64,000 bases of DNA from JBAYDV01 sp041672845. Lineage in GTDB: Bacteria; Bacteroidota; Bacteroidia; Bacteroidales; UBA932. Position numbers and translations under genes: made by a program. Within the stretch, counting starts at the first letter, position 1; every line of letters begins with the position of its first letter. The stretch is taken from NCBI GenBank assembly GCA_041672845.1, contig JBAYYV010000004.1, positions 62,001 through 126,000 of the forward strand, written 5' to 3'. Below the pieces are notes generated by a model. That model was given only the letters and a program-made list of their open reading frames with translations. It was not told where the DNA came from and made no database searches. Positions 9,004 to 18,545 of this stretch are shown in pieces.

Positions 9004-9432
9004 TTAAATTATTTCCCATTTTGCCACCTCACCTTCTACCACTCGAAAAAGTGGATGGACTTCCATTTCTGTTTCTTTCAATAATTTATGGAATTTTTCT
9101 TTGTCTCTGATTTTCAACTTCTTCAACAAATGATTTTTTTCATATTGTATTTGGCCTTTGGTGACAGGAATTTTAGAAACAGAATAATGCCAATCAATTT
9201 TATCCTTATTGAAATTGTAACCTCGCCGCTGTGATTCTTCGTAAACATCCGCTAAATACTGATTAATACTATCAATAGAATTATCCTTAGTTTTGAACCT
9301 AATGAGTTGCGGATGATTTTTATAGCCTTTTGTATTACCTAACAAAACATTTTTCGCCAGCAAAGTTTCGCGCCAAAGCGCTACCAAACCCTTTGCATCT
9401 AAATATTTTGGATGAAGCGACCATATTCTCAT
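9004..9432 (-). CDS. Pyrimidine-dimer DNA glycosylase / endonuclease V family protein
   Basis: 142 residues of the Pyr_excise family. Opens with the signature MRIWSLHPKYLDAKGLVALW, followed by RETLLAKNVLLG, the HPQLIRF motif and a YNFNKDKIDWHY segment. Family members are annotated as relatives of T4 endonuclease V, which cuts at UV-induced pyrimidine dimers; activity of the bacterial members is largely inferred from homology. The stop is at 9004 and plsY ends 11 bases upstream, so it is likely the last gene of the plsY transcript. Codon use (CGC, CGG, GCG present) is unlike neighbours outside 9.0-18.4 kb. Confidence 0.75.
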   Translation of the reverse strand: MRIWSLHPKYLDAKGLVALWRETLLAKNVLLGNTKGYKNHPQLIRFKTKDNSIDSINQYLADVYEESQRRGYNFNKDKIDWHYSVSKIPVTKGQIQYEKNHLLKKLKIRDKEKFHKLLKETEMEVHPLFRVVEGEVAKWEII

Positions 9433-9443
9433 AATGGATTTTT

Positions 9444-10040
9444 TTAAGCACTCAGTTCATTTCCTTTTATCAATCGAATAATATTTTTACGGTGTAAAAA
9501 AATAATAAGGAATGAACAAATTAGTAGATAATAAAATATAGGAGTAAATCCATACAAAATAATTTCAATAACTGGAATTGTCAATGCTATTACTATTGAA
9601 CCCAATGATACATATTTGAATCGCCATTTTACAATAAAATACAAGATAACAGCGATAAAAACAGAATAGGGAGCTAATAATACCGATGCACCCAAAGTAG
9701 TATTCACTCCTTTACCTCCTTTGAATTTTAAAAATAAACTAAAATCGTGCCCTATTATGGCGGCTAATGCCAGCATTAAAACATAATATGGAGTCGAAAC
9801 CAAAGGCTGGAATATTAAAAATAATACAACAGGTAAAAGTCCTTTTAACATGTCGAGAAGTTGAGTAATAATAGAAAGTTTTTTACCGGTAACACGCTTT
9901 ACATTAGTAGAACCAATGGTTCCACTACCTAACTCCAGAATATTTTTTCCGGTATAAAATTTAGTCAGTAAATAACCAACAGGAATAGAACCTAAAAAAT
10001 AGGTCAACAGTAAAAAAATTATTTCATAAAATACTGTCAT
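9444..10040 (-). CDS. plsY: Acyl-phosphate:glycerol-3-phosphate acyltransferase PlsY
   Basis: 198-residue polytopic membrane enzyme that transfers an acyl group from acyl-phosphate to sn-glycerol-3-phosphate, the first acylation of phospholipid synthesis. Family motifs seen: YFLGSIPVGYLLTK, LGSGTIGSTNVKRVTG (residues ~37-52) and KFKGGKGVNTTLG (the GGKGV motif), with about five hydrophobic segments. Usually the segment reads GSGNxGxTN; here it is GSGTIGSTN. Its ATG overlaps the bcp stop (ATGA), so translation is coupled. A fatty-acid kinase-like fusion lies just upstream on the same strand and could make its acyl-phosphate substrate. Confidence 0.93.
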   Translation of the reverse strand: MTVFYEIIFLLLTYFLGSIPVGYLLTKFYTGKNILELGSGTIGSTNVKRVTGKKLSIITQLLDMLKGLLPVVLFLIFQPLVSTPYYVLMLALAAIIGHDFSLFLKFKGGKGVNTTLGASVLLAPYSVFIAVILYFIVKWRFKYVSLGSIVIALTIPVIEIILYGFTPIFYYLLICSFLIIFLHRKNIIRLIKGNELSA

Positions 10041-10498
10041 TTTATTTCTTTCAGAATCCGTAAGGCTTCAGTAACATGTTTTTCGGCTTGATTTTGCGAA
10101 TTAAAAACAAAAACCACTTTGCCTTCTTTGTTAACAATATAAGTAACCCTGCCAGCTATTAACCCAAGTAAATTTGTCGATACACCAAATAACTTACGAA
10201 CTTGGTTGCCTTCATCACTTAGCAAAGTAAAGTTGAGGTGGTGCTTCTTAGCAAAATTTAAATGGCTTTCCACTGACTGCGAACTAATACCAATAATCAT
10301 CGCATCAGCATCTTTAAAAACCTCAAACTGATCACGAAAGGCACAGGCTTCTGCGGTGCAACCAGGAGTGTCGTCTTTAGGATAAAAATAAATAACGAGA
10401 TTTTTTTGTCCAACGATAGAATCAAGTTGGAACAAATTGTCATACTGATCTTTTAATTCAAAAGAAGGAACAGTACTTCCTACTAAGATTTTTTCCAT
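10037..10498 (-). CDS. bcp: Peroxiredoxin of the Bcp/PrxQ family
   Basis: 153 residues; thiol peroxidase reducing H2O2 and organic hydroperoxides with thioredoxin. The peroxidatic cysteine is C47 in TPGCTAEAC with a second cysteine at C52, the PrxQ arrangement that forms an intramolecular disulfide. YFYPKDDTPGC and the downstream LLSDEGNQVRKLFGV are typical. Both positions are cysteine, not selenocysteine, although the genome encodes Sec machinery. The stop overlaps the start of plsY. Part of a cluster with KatG and an AhpD-like protein further upstream on the strand. Confidence 0.93.
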   Translation of the reverse strand: MEKILVGSTVPSFELKDQYDNLFQLDSIVGQKNLVIYFYPKDDTPGCTAEACAFRDQFEVFKDADAMIIGISSQSVESHLNFAKKHHLNFTLLSDEGNQVRKLFGVSTNLLGLIAGRVTYIVNKEGKVVFVFNSQNQAEKHVTEALRILKEIK

Positions 10499-10598
10499 GT
10501 TTTGAGTATTATTATGAATAATTTAAAGAACTAATTAAAATAAAGATACAAATATTTTTAATGTATTCGCGGTATTGTAAGTAGTATTATTTAGATTT

Positions 10599-12395
10599 TT
10601 AAGTAAATAATAAAGAAATAGCAATAGCTCCGATCCCTCCATGCATCCCTATTACAGGAGAAATATCCACAACGGATACAGGGTTTTTCCCAGTAATTTC
10701 CATCATTTTTAATTCGGCTTTTAATGCACCATTAGGATTATGTGCGTGTAAAATAATATAATTCCATACCGATTTTCCCTGACTAATATTTTCGATATGT
10801 TTAAATATTTTATTGAGGCTAGCCTTTTGACTAAATGTTTTTCCAAATAAAATAGAGTTGCCTTTTTCATCCATCGAAATAACCGGATTAATGCCTAATA
10901 GATTCGCAATAAAACCGGTAGGTTTAGAAATACGACCTCCTTTAATCAAATATTTTAAATCTTTTACACTTACAAAAATTTTCGCTTTTAAAATATCCGT
11001 TTCAAGAGATTTAACTATAGTTTCTGCGGTTAACCCCGCTTCAATATTTTGGGCTGTTTTCAGTACCAATAAGCCCAATGCCCCCGACAAATTTTTAGAG
11101 TCAATAACATAAACAGCTTTATTAAATTCCTTTTGAGTTCGTTGACCTGCTTTCACACTATTTGCATAAGTTCCACTAAATTGCGAAGTAATATGAACCG
11201 AAATAATAGCATCGTAATGTGAGGCCAAATGTGAATATAAATTGGTAAAAGTACGCTCGTTAATCTGAGATGTTTTTGGAAATTCAGTTCTACTCTCAAG
11301 TAAATCATAAAACTGTTCAGGTTGGATAGTTATTTTATCGAGGTAATGATTATCGCCAAAATTTAAATTCAATGGAACTACATTAATTTGATAAAAGTCA
11401 ATTAGTTCCTGTGGCAAATCACAAGTCGAATCAGTAACTAATGCAATGTTCCATTTTCTTTTACTTATTATTTCCTGCTGACGTTGCATATCATCTACTT
11501 TCTGAAAAGTAATGGTACCAATATCTTTAAGTTTGTAAAAAAGTTCAGCCGGCTGATTAGTATGGATATGAATACGACATGTTTTTTCAGAACCTGCCAC
11601 CACCACTGAATCTCCATTCTGTTCTAACAACTTTTTTAATAAATCTGTTTTAGTATTCAGATTTTTAATAATGGCTTCAGTGCAATAACGGTAGATCAAT
11701 TTCTCATCTATTACTTCTTCAGAATGAATTAGCGAAATCGTGTCTACTTTTTCGATAGCAAGGTGCCTTATGTTTCTGTTTTTGATAAAATCAATTACTC
11801 CTTTAATAAAAACCACAAAACCTTTAGCGCCAGCATCTACAAATCCATATTTTTTTAAGTCCTTAAGTTTTAAAGTTGTTTCCGCTAGTGATTTTTCCAA
11901 TACCTCGATGGAATCTATAATGACTTTTTTTAAATCAAAAGAAGTTTCTTTTTTGCTATATAAGAAATCGGACCAATCACGTATAACCGTTAACATTGTA
12001 CCTTCAATCGGGTTAGCTACAGCTTCATACATAAAAGGAATTGATTTTTTCACACTTTCAGCGAATTCAAGAAAACTAATGTTCTGTTGATTTTTTGTTT
12101 CGGTGTTTAAACCATATAAAAACTGCGCGAAAATTACTCCAGAGTTTCCTCTTGCTCCTATTAAGGCTGCTTCAGCTATATTACCAATCGTCTTTTTATA
12201 GGACCTATCCGGTTTTATGGTATCGATTACTGCACGAAGAGTAGATGCCAGATTAGATCCAGTATCCTTATCCTTTACGGGAAAAACGTTTATCCTATTT
12301 ATTTCTTCCTGATGCAATAACAATTCCTGGCTTCCAGCCACAAAAGCATAGTAAAGAAATTTACCATTGATTTGTTGATTGGCAATTATATTCAT
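10599..12395 (-). CDS. DhaL/FakA-like kinase domain fused to a DegV/FakB fatty-acid binding domain
   Basis: 598 residues. Residues 1-210 are a DhaL (DAK2) domain with VFPVKDKDTGSNL (Mg-binding Asp42 and Asp44) and GARGNSGVIFAQFL. Residues ~220-308 match the middle domain of FakA (HIHTNQPAELFYKL...VDDMQRQQE). Residues ~315-598 are a DegV domain opening with ALVTDSTCDLP and holding the FPKTSQ and HGG motifs. In Firmicutes FakA and FakB are separate proteins that phosphorylate exogenous fatty acids to acyl-phosphate; here kinase and lipid-carrier parts are one chain. The glycine usual before the second Asp (DGD) is lysine (DKD). PlsY, which consumes acyl-phosphate, lies 559 bases downstream past bcp. 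Activity is inferred. Confidence 0.85.
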   Translation of the reverse strand: MNIIANQQINGKFLYYAFVAGSQELLLHQEEINRINVFPVKDKDTGSNLASTLRAVIDTIKPDRSYKKTIGNIAEAALIGARGNSGVIFAQFLYGLNTETKNQQNISFLEFAESVKKSIPFMYEAVANPIEGTMLTVIRDWSDFLYSKKETSFDLKKVIIDSIEVLEKSLAETTLKLKDLKKYGFVDAGAKGFVVFIKGVIDFIKNRNIRHLAIEKVDTISLIHSEEVIDEKLIYRYCTEAIIKNLNTKTDLLKKLLEQNGDSVVVAGSEKTCRIHIHTNQPAELFYKLKDIGTITFQKVDDMQRQQEIISKRKWNIALVTDSTCDLPQELIDFYQINVVPLNLNFGDNHYLDKITIQPEQFYDLLESRTEFPKTSQINERTFTNLYSHLASHYDAIISVHITSQFSGTYANSVKAGQRTQKEFNKAVYVIDSKNLSGALGLLVLKTAQNIEAGLTAETIVKSLETDILKAKIFVSVKDLKYLIKGGRISKPTGFIANLLGINPVISMDEKGNSILFGKTFSQKASLNKIFKHIENISQGKSVWNYIILHAHNPNGALKAELKMMEITGKNPVSVVDISPVIGMHGGIGAIAISLLFT

Positions 12396-12409
12396 TTGTG
12401 AAACATAAA

Positions 12410-12811
12410 TTAACTAACTAGTTTTGCGATGTAAAAACCTGACAAACTTACTATTGCAGTTAAAACTACTCCCCATGCAATATCAATAAATACAATAGGA
12501 AGAGGCCAACCTTTTAGCGTGGCTAAATTTGTTAAATCGTAAGTGGCGTATGCAAAAAAACCAAATAAACCACCCATTAGTATTGCGTTGAATACAGAAT
12601 TTTTGTTTACTGATGGGTAAATAACAAAAATAGATACGCCTACTACATATATCAGATAGAAAATTAAGGCTGCTGTCCAATTTACCTTATCGGTTAAAAA
12701 ATCTCCCAAATATTTTTGGTATAAATTTTTAGCTATTAAACCTAACCAAGCCATATCAACAATTAAAAAAACAATCGTTGTTAACAAGTAATTTATTATT
12801 ATACTTTTCAT
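12410..12811 (-). CDS. DUF2177 membrane protein
   Basis: 133 residues with four hydrophobic segments and the family opening (VDMAWLGLIAKNLYQKYLG near residues 19-38), plus GGLFGFFAYATYDLTNLATL. The family (DUF2177) has no established function. The gene precedes the FakA-DegV fusion by 14 bases on the same strand and is probably cotranscribed with it. Length is typical. Confidence 0.85.
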   Translation of the reverse strand: MKSIIINYLLTTIVFLIVDMAWLGLIAKNLYQKYLGDFLTDKVNWTAALIFYLIYVVGVSIFVIYPSVNKNSVFNAILMGGLFGFFAYATYDLTNLATLKGWPLPIVFIDIAWGVVLTAIVSLSGFYIAKLVS

Positions 12812-12930
12812 GCTAATATCTATTAAATGTTGGTGTTAAATATAAGTAATATCCATGTATAAAATACTGTTTTCATTTATCCAATTCAAGGATAATAAAG
12901 AAGAGTGCTTTGCCTTACAAGTTTATCTTT

Positions 12931-15132
12931 TTAAATAAAAATGTCAAGGTTCATTACTTTGGTCCATGCTAATACGAAGTCATTGACAAATTTCCCCTGT
13001 GCATCTGAACTTCCATAAACTTCAGCTATTGCTCTTAGCTCTGAATTTGAGCCAAAAATAAGATCGGCACGAGTGGCCGTCCATTTTAATTCTCCAGTTT
13101 TTCGATCACGTCCAGCAAATGTTTCTTTATCCTTAGAAGTAGGCATCCATGCTGTTCTCATATCGAGGAGGTTTACAAAAAAATCATTAGTAAGAACTTC
13201 CGGACGTTTCGTGAAAATACCATTCTTAGAATTATCAAAATTTGTGTTTAATACACGCATTCCACCTATAAGAACTGTCATTTCAGGAGCAGTTAAAGTA
13301 AGTAACTGAGCCTTGTCAATTAATAATTCTTCAGTAGAAACTTTAAACTTCTTTTTAAAATAATTACGAAAGCCGTCAGCCACTGGTTCCAGCACTTTGA
13401 ATGATTCTACATCAGTTTGCTCTTGCAGGGCATCCATACGACAAGGAATAAAAGGAACAGTGATATTATTTCCTGCATCTTTTGCTGCTTTCTCTACACC
13501 AGCACAACCAGCCAAGATAATAAAATCAGCAAATGAAACTTCCTTTGCATTGGTTTGAGCACTATTAAATTCCTTTTGAATAGATTTTAACTTTTCTAAA
13601 ACTTTCGTTAATTGAGTAGGATTATTCACCCCCCAGTCTTTTTGTGGAGCAAGACAAATTCTGGCACCATTAGCACCTCCACGTTTATCTGAACCACGAA
13701 AAGAAGAAGCTGAAGCCCATGCAGTAGAAACCAATTGCGAAATAGAAAGGCCTGACTTCAATACTTTTATTTTTAACTCTGAAATATCCTTTTCGTCAAT
13801 CAACGGATGATTTATTTTTGGAATAGGATCCTGCCAGATAAACTCTTCTTTTGGTACTTCCGGACCTAAATAACGAGAAATTGGTCCCATATCTCTATGA
13901 GTTAGTTTGAACCAAGCTTTAGCAAAGGCATCTGCAAATTCCAGCGGATGTTCATAAAAACGACGTGATATTTTTTCATAAACAGGATCGAAACGTAAAG
14001 AAAGATCCGTTGTCAACATAGTGGGAGCATGCTTTTTAGTCGTATCGTGAGCATCAGGAATTACCTTTCCCTGATTTTTGGCAACCCATTGGTAAGCTCC
14101 TGCCGGACTTTTAGTTAATTCCCAGTTATATCTAAAAAGATTATCAAAGAAATAATAACTCCACTTAACTGGGGTTTGTGTCCAAGTTACTTCTAGGCCA
14201 CTAGAGATTGTATCTTCCGCATTTCCTTTACCAAAAGAACTTTTCCATCCTAAGCCTTGTTCTTCAATACCTGCAGATTCAGGTTCCGGACCCACATTAG
14301 CAGGATCTCCAGCACCATGTGTTTTACCAAATGTATGACCACCTGCAATTAATGCAACTGTTTCTTCATCATTCATGGCCATACGAGCAAAGGTATCTCT
14401 AATATCTTTAGCTGCTAAAAGTGGATCAGGGTTCCCGTCAGGTCCTTCAGGATTTACATATATTAATCCCATCTGAATAGCTGCAAGTGGATTATCTACT
14501 TCAGTTTTGTCCAGCTTACGGTCATCGTCTTTTAACCATTCGGTCTCAGATCCCCAATATACATCTTCATTCGGTTCCCAGACATCAGCACGACCTCCAC
14601 CAAATCCAAGGGTTTTAAAACCCATCGATTCCAAGGCCACATTACCTGTAAGTATAAAAAGGTCTGCCCATGATATTTTTTTACCGTATTTTTGCTTAAT
14701 TGGCCAAAGTAATCTACGAGCTTTATCTAAACTGACATTATCCGGCCAACTATTTAGAGGAGCAAAACGTTGTTGTCCACTACCAGCACCACCACGACCA
14801 TCGATAGTACGGTAAGTACCAGCACCATGCCATGCCATACGAATGAAAAACGGACCATAACTTCCAAAATCTGCTGGCCACCAATCTTGTGAATCAGTCA
14901 TTAGTTTATGCAAGTCATCTTTTATTGCTTGCAAATCAAGACTTTTAAATTCTTTGATGTAATCAAAATCTTCACCCATTGGGTTTGATTTTGAAGAATG
15001 TTGACGAAGAATATTAAGTTTTAACTGGTTTGGCCACCAATCACGGTTTTTAGTTCCACCCTCACCTACAATGTGTTTTCCCATTGCTCCGGTTACAGGG
15101 CACTTACTTACTATTTTAGAATTGTTTTTCAT
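12931..15132 (-). CDS. katG: Catalase-peroxidase KatG
   Basis: 733-residue bifunctional haem enzyme that dismutates H2O2 and has peroxidase activity. The catalytic Arg98-Trp101-His102 lies in IRMAWHGAGTYRT, the proximal His is H266 in LIAGGHTFGKTHGAG, and the Trp-Tyr-Met adduct that gives catalase activity is complete (W101, Y225 in YVNPEGPDG, M251 in RMAMNDEE). The C-terminal half is the usual degenerate second peroxidase domain. Complete and in frame. It is richer in G+C and in CGN arginine codons than genes outside the 9.0-18.4 kb block, consistent with transfer. No OxyR- or PerR-type regulator gene is adjacent. Confidence 0.97.
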   Translation of the reverse strand: MKNNSKIVSKCPVTGAMGKHIVGEGGTKNRDWWPNQLKLNILRQHSSKSNPMGEDFDYIKEFKSLDLQAIKDDLHKLMTDSQDWWPADFGSYGPFFIRMAWHGAGTYRTIDGRGGAGSGQQRFAPLNSWPDNVSLDKARRLLWPIKQKYGKKISWADLFILTGNVALESMGFKTLGFGGGRADVWEPNEDVYWGSETEWLKDDDRKLDKTEVDNPLAAIQMGLIYVNPEGPDGNPDPLLAAKDIRDTFARMAMNDEETVALIAGGHTFGKTHGAGDPANVGPEPESAGIEEQGLGWKSSFGKGNAEDTISSGLEVTWTQTPVKWSYYFFDNLFRYNWELTKSPAGAYQWVAKNQGKVIPDAHDTTKKHAPTMLTTDLSLRFDPVYEKISRRFYEHPLEFADAFAKAWFKLTHRDMGPISRYLGPEVPKEEFIWQDPIPKINHPLIDEKDISELKIKVLKSGLSISQLVSTAWASASSFRGSDKRGGANGARICLAPQKDWGVNNPTQLTKVLEKLKSIQKEFNSAQTNAKEVSFADFIILAGCAGVEKAAKDAGNNITVPFIPCRMDALQEQTDVESFKVLEPVADGFRNYFKKKFKVSTEELLIDKAQLLTLTAPEMTVLIGGMRVLNTNFDNSKNGIFTKRPEVLTNDFFVNLLDMRTAWMPTSKDKETFAGRDRKTGELKWTATRADLIFGSNSELRAIAEVYGSSDAQGKFVNDFVLAWTKVMNLDIFI

Positions 15133-15290
15133 AGTATTAATTCTTTAAATGCAATTTATAGTTTTACAATTTACAAAAAATTATGTATACAATAAATTAT
15201 ATTCTCGGTATTGTCGTACTCAGATATTTTTACAACTCTTTATCTTCCATTACGTTCCCTAAATATTAAGCTTAATTATTCAATAAAAAA

Positions 15291-15398
15291 TTAATATTTT
15301 TTATTTTCTTTCTTTTCTCTTTTTTCTGCTTTTCTTTCTTTTGGAGTTTTAGCAGGTTCTTTTTTTACATTTTTCTTGGCGTCTTTTCCTTTTCCCAT
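15291..15398 (-). CDS. Small lysine-rich protein, 35 residues
   Basis: ATG at 15398-15396 and TAA at 15293-15291. The chain begins MGKGKDAKKNVKKEPAK and continues TPKERKAEKREKKENKKY; about half the residues are Lys or Arg, with no hydrophobic core and no signal sequence. It lies in the otherwise empty 435 bases between katG and the AhpD-like gene. Short Lys-rich proteins of this look are seen in Bacteroidota, but a named family is not recalled with certainty. Expected to be disordered and possibly nucleic-acid binding (inference). The rest of the 435-base gap shows no gene. Confidence 0.55.
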   Translation of the reverse strand: MGKGKDAKKNVKKEPAKTPKERKAEKREKKENKKY

Positions 15399-15567
15399 AA
15401 TATTATATATTAAATGTTATTAATTTCACTATTTTCTACTTCTCTTAATTCTAATAAAATTCATGCTATTTGTTTATCAAGATACCAAATAGTTAAAATA
15501 ATTTACAACTTTTGAATTTACTACTATTTCTGTTATTATGTTAATAATATTATTAAAGTTTCTGTTT

Positions 15568-16224
15568 TTACTCAGATTTACTTTTGTCAAACCTTATATT
15601 AGGCAAACCTATCAAACCTCTTAATAATCCATGAATAATAGCAATTGGCAAACAAAGAATACCTACTATCAACATCCCTAATTCATAAAACAATGTGCTA
15701 TCTTTATATGGATTTCCTTTAAACCTAGATAGAAAAGCACTTAAGGGAATTCCATACATGTTTCCAGCAAGCATCATTTGGACTGCTGAAAGAATAATAT
15801 GTGTTTTTCTCTCTCCATACTCTTTTACGATAGAATCATAAGTATATTTCTTGGGGAATCCTCTAGAATCCGCAAAATGTTGGGCAAATAGTATAGCTTT
15901 CGCTTCTTCTGGTTTAATAAAACTATCCTCTCCACTTAAAAAGCTACTTATTTCTTCATTACTCATACCTTGATTTAAAGCCATTTTAGTATGTTGATAT
16001 GAGCAGGCTGCACAACCGTTTACTTCAGTTACTGCCAATTGCAAACGTTCAACAAAATGTTTGTCTATTAATTTACTTTTATTATTTCCAAGCAATTTAG
16101 ACATCGCTCTAGGTGCGAAGACAAAAGAACGATACAATTCCCATAAACTGAATTTACGTTTAAATTTAGTTATTTGACTTACGGATTCTGTTAGTGATTT
16201 ATTTTTGTTTATATTCTTATTCAT
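15568..16224 (-). CDS. AhpD-like carboxymuconolactone decarboxylase family protein with C-terminal membrane segment
   Basis: 218 residues. The central domain carries the AhpD/CMD redox signature: E67, then C71 and C74 in NGCAACSYQH, with H78, the Cys-x-x-Cys/His arrangement used by AhpD as a thiol reductant for peroxidases. A hydrophobic stretch at ~180-205 (ELGMLIVGILCLPIAII) suggests membrane anchoring, which classical AhpD lacks. Sits upstream of katG on the same strand, which supports a role in peroxide defence, though substrate and partner are unknown. Confidence 0.75.
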   Translation of the reverse strand: MNKNINKNKSLTESVSQITKFKRKFSLWELYRSFVFAPRAMSKLLGNNKSKLIDKHFVERLQLAVTEVNGCAACSYQHTKMALNQGMSNEEISSFLSGEDSFIKPEEAKAILFAQHFADSRGFPKKYTYDSIVKEYGERKTHIILSAVQMMLAGNMYGIPLSAFLSRFKGNPYKDSTLFYELGMLIVGILCLPIAIIHGLLRGLIGLPNIRFDKSKSE

Positions 16225-16361
16225 ATTCTTGATTTTTATTATTATAGTCTAAACAAAGTTTTTAAAGAAGTAAAAAACATTTTTTGACGATTATAAATTC
16301 TTTTGCAAAGGATATTGGGTTAGTTTTAATTTTCTTATAAGAATTACAATATGAATATTTT

Positions 16362-17561
16362 TTAATAAACATTTGATTCTGGATGAAAAGCCAACCATGC
16401 AAAAGCAAAATCGAGTCCGTAAACAACAGATTGTAATTTTTTCCCCTTATACTCACCATTAATACATTCACCTACAAAATTCCATGTTGAATTTGTTTCA
16501 TTATCAATAAAATTATTCTTAGATGTTTTAAAATGAAGCATTTTACCATTAATTACTGCACTAAAAACTGTTCCTGATCCCATTTGTCTGCCTTTTGAAA
16601 TATATTTTGTGTCCAAATTAGAAATCATATCATCATTATAAAACAGGACAATATCATTTTCTCCCACTCTATCGTTAATTACTCCTTTTGTTTGTAATAT
16701 ACTTAGAGAATAACTATTTACTATATTTTTGTTTTCAACACTAATTATATATTCCATGGCAGGAAGTCGTTTATCCACTTCATTGAAAAATAAAAAAGGT
16801 TTTTTTACTCCAATAGAGTCATAATGTATATAATTATTGATAGTATAATAGGTCTCATAATTTGCATCCCTAACAGGCATCATTACTTTTCCATTTGGAT
16901 AAAACTGAATAAAATTATTTAAGGAAATTATTTTTGAAGGTAGTATTTTAAGTTTTGCCCCAGCAAGTTCTCCTACTAATCCTATTCCGTCTATATGTTG
17001 CCACCATGTTTCGGTTTGCTCGTCCCACATCACAAGATTACTCATACGAAGCATTCCGGAAGTTCCGAATTTAAGCCTATAATTTTTATCCTTAAAATTC
17101 ACTTTTCTACTAAAGGCATAAGCAGTATTACATAAGGGACAATAAGCTATAGAAAATGGAACACCTGCAATACTATCATTTACTATTTCATGATAGGAAA
17201 GCATATTCAAAGGGAAAGCTAAAGACTCACCGTTAATTTCTATTCCAATAACAGGCTGCCCACCGAATAAAGAATCTTTTGCCTGATTCGTATTTATATA
17301 TCGTGGTGAATTTAGTGGTTTTATTTTATTCCTGCTTAAAAGTACAGTTAACTCATTCAAAGGAATAATATATTTAGATGTATCTGTTTCCCATTCTTGT
17401 GAAACATTGTGAAGATTTTTTATTTCCTTATAGTTTTCAACTTTGAAACTCTGTTTTTTGGGTTGTTCTGATTTTTTGTTATGTGTATTACAAGACAAGA
17501 ATAGTAGATTTGCAATCACTAATATTAAAATTAGAAATAATTGTTTTTTAAAATTTCTCAT
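16362..17561 (-). CDS. DUF3179 lipoprotein
   Basis: About 399 residues from ATG 17561-17559, chosen because it begins a lipoprotein signal (MRNFKKQLFLILILVIANLL then LSC). The DUF3179 core is clear: GGQPVIGIEINGESLAFPL, then HEIVNDSIAGVPFSIAYCPLCNTA, with the conserved CPLC pair. Family function is unknown; the paired cysteines in a conserved loop suggest metal or redox chemistry (inference). Followed 137 bases later by the AhpD-like gene on the same strand. A strongly AT-rich gene, unlike katG, so the 9.0-18.4 kb block is not uniform. Confidence 0.85.
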   Translation of the reverse strand: MRNFKKQLFLILILVIANLLFLSCNTHNKKSEQPKKQSFKVENYKEIKNLHNVSQEWETDTSKYIIPLNELTVLLSRNKIKPLNSPRYINTNQAKDSLFGGQPVIGIEINGESLAFPLNMLSYHEIVNDSIAGVPFSIAYCPLCNTAYAFSRKVNFKDKNYRLKFGTSGMLRMSNLVMWDEQTETWWQHIDGIGLVGELAGAKLKILPSKIISLNNFIQFYPNGKVMMPVRDANYETYYTINNYIHYDSIGVKKPFLFFNEVDKRLPAMEYIISVENKNIVNSYSLSILQTKGVINDRVGENDIVLFYNDDMISNLDTKYISKGRQMGSGTVFSAVINGKMLHFKTSKNNFIDNETNSTWNFVGECINGEYKGKKLQSVVYGLDFAFAWLAFHPESNVY

Positions 17562-17597
17562 AAAAATATTGTTTATGTTTTGTATCAAATTTCAGAT

Positions 17598-18428
17598 TTA
17601 TTTTTTATCATGAAGATGAACATCCACTTGTGGGAAAGGGATATTAAGTTTATAGTCTCCAAATTTTTTATATACTTTCTCATTCATATTAAAAAAAACA
17701 TCCCAATAATCTGCACTATTAACCCAAACTCTGACAACGAAATTTACAGAACTATCAGCAAGTTCTGAAAGTCCAATAAAACTTGCCGGATCCTTTAATA
17801 TTCTTGTGTCCTCAGCAATAAAATCATTAATTGCTTTTTTAAAATTTTCAACATCATCACCATATGCTATTCCAAATTTCCAATCCACTCTTCGTTGTGA
17901 TTCGGCAGAATAATTCGAAAGTGAACCAGTAGAAAGTGGTCCATTAGGAAGTATTATTAATTTTTTATCTACTGTATTCAAAGTAGTTGCAAAAATATTA
18001 ATCTCTTTTACAATTCCTGAATAACCTTGAGCTTCGATAAAATCACCAATTTTAAAGGGTTTAAAAATTAAAATAATAACTCCACCTGCGAAATTCTGAA
18101 GCGTTCCAGATAATGCCAACCCTAATGCTAAACCAGCAGCACCAAGAATTGCAATAAATGATGTCATTTGAATACCAATCATTCCCATTACGGTAATGAT
18201 TACTAAAATTTTTAATACTATGTTTGTTAGACTTTTTAAAAACGGGATAAGCGACTTATCCATTTTTGATTTTACCAATGCTTTTCCAACACCTCTTGTG
18301 ATTAATTTAGTAACCCACAAGCCAATTATAAGAACTACTATACCTCCAATTAATTTAGGGACATATTCAACACCAAAACTTAACATTTTGTCAAAATAAT
18401 TTCCTAAAACTGTAATTTGTTCATTCAT
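17598..18428 (-). CDS. mscS: Small-conductance mechanosensitive channel, MscS family
   Basis: 276 residues, the size of E. coli MscS. Three N-terminal hydrophobic helices (residues ~18-110) end in the pore-lining helix with ALGLALSGTLQNFAGGVIIL, then the MscS beta domain (KPFKIGDFIEAQGYSGIVKEI, IILPNGPLSTGSLSNYS) and the C-terminal alpha/beta domain. It gates under membrane tension to release solutes after osmotic downshock. Probably the first gene of the minus-strand block; 36 bases separate it from the DUF3179 gene. Confidence 0.95.
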   Translation of the reverse strand: MNEQITVLGNYFDKMLSFGVEYVPKLIGGIVVLIIGLWVTKLITRGVGKALVKSKMDKSLIPFLKSLTNIVLKILVIITVMGMIGIQMTSFIAILGAAGLALGLALSGTLQNFAGGVIILIFKPFKIGDFIEAQGYSGIVKEINIFATTLNTVDKKLIILPNGPLSTGSLSNYSAESQRRVDWKFGIAYGDDVENFKKAINDFIAEDTRILKDPASFIGLSELADSSVNFVVRVWVNSADYWDVFFNMNEKVYKKFGDYKLNIPFPQVDVHLHDKK

Positions 18429-18545
18429 TTTATTATTCTTTATATATTTTTCTACTTATTAGACTTTTCGATTTCGCCATATTTATTTTAGTAGTATCTG
18501 TTATTTTTTATACTTTCAACCTCACACAGAACCAATTCTATCGTT

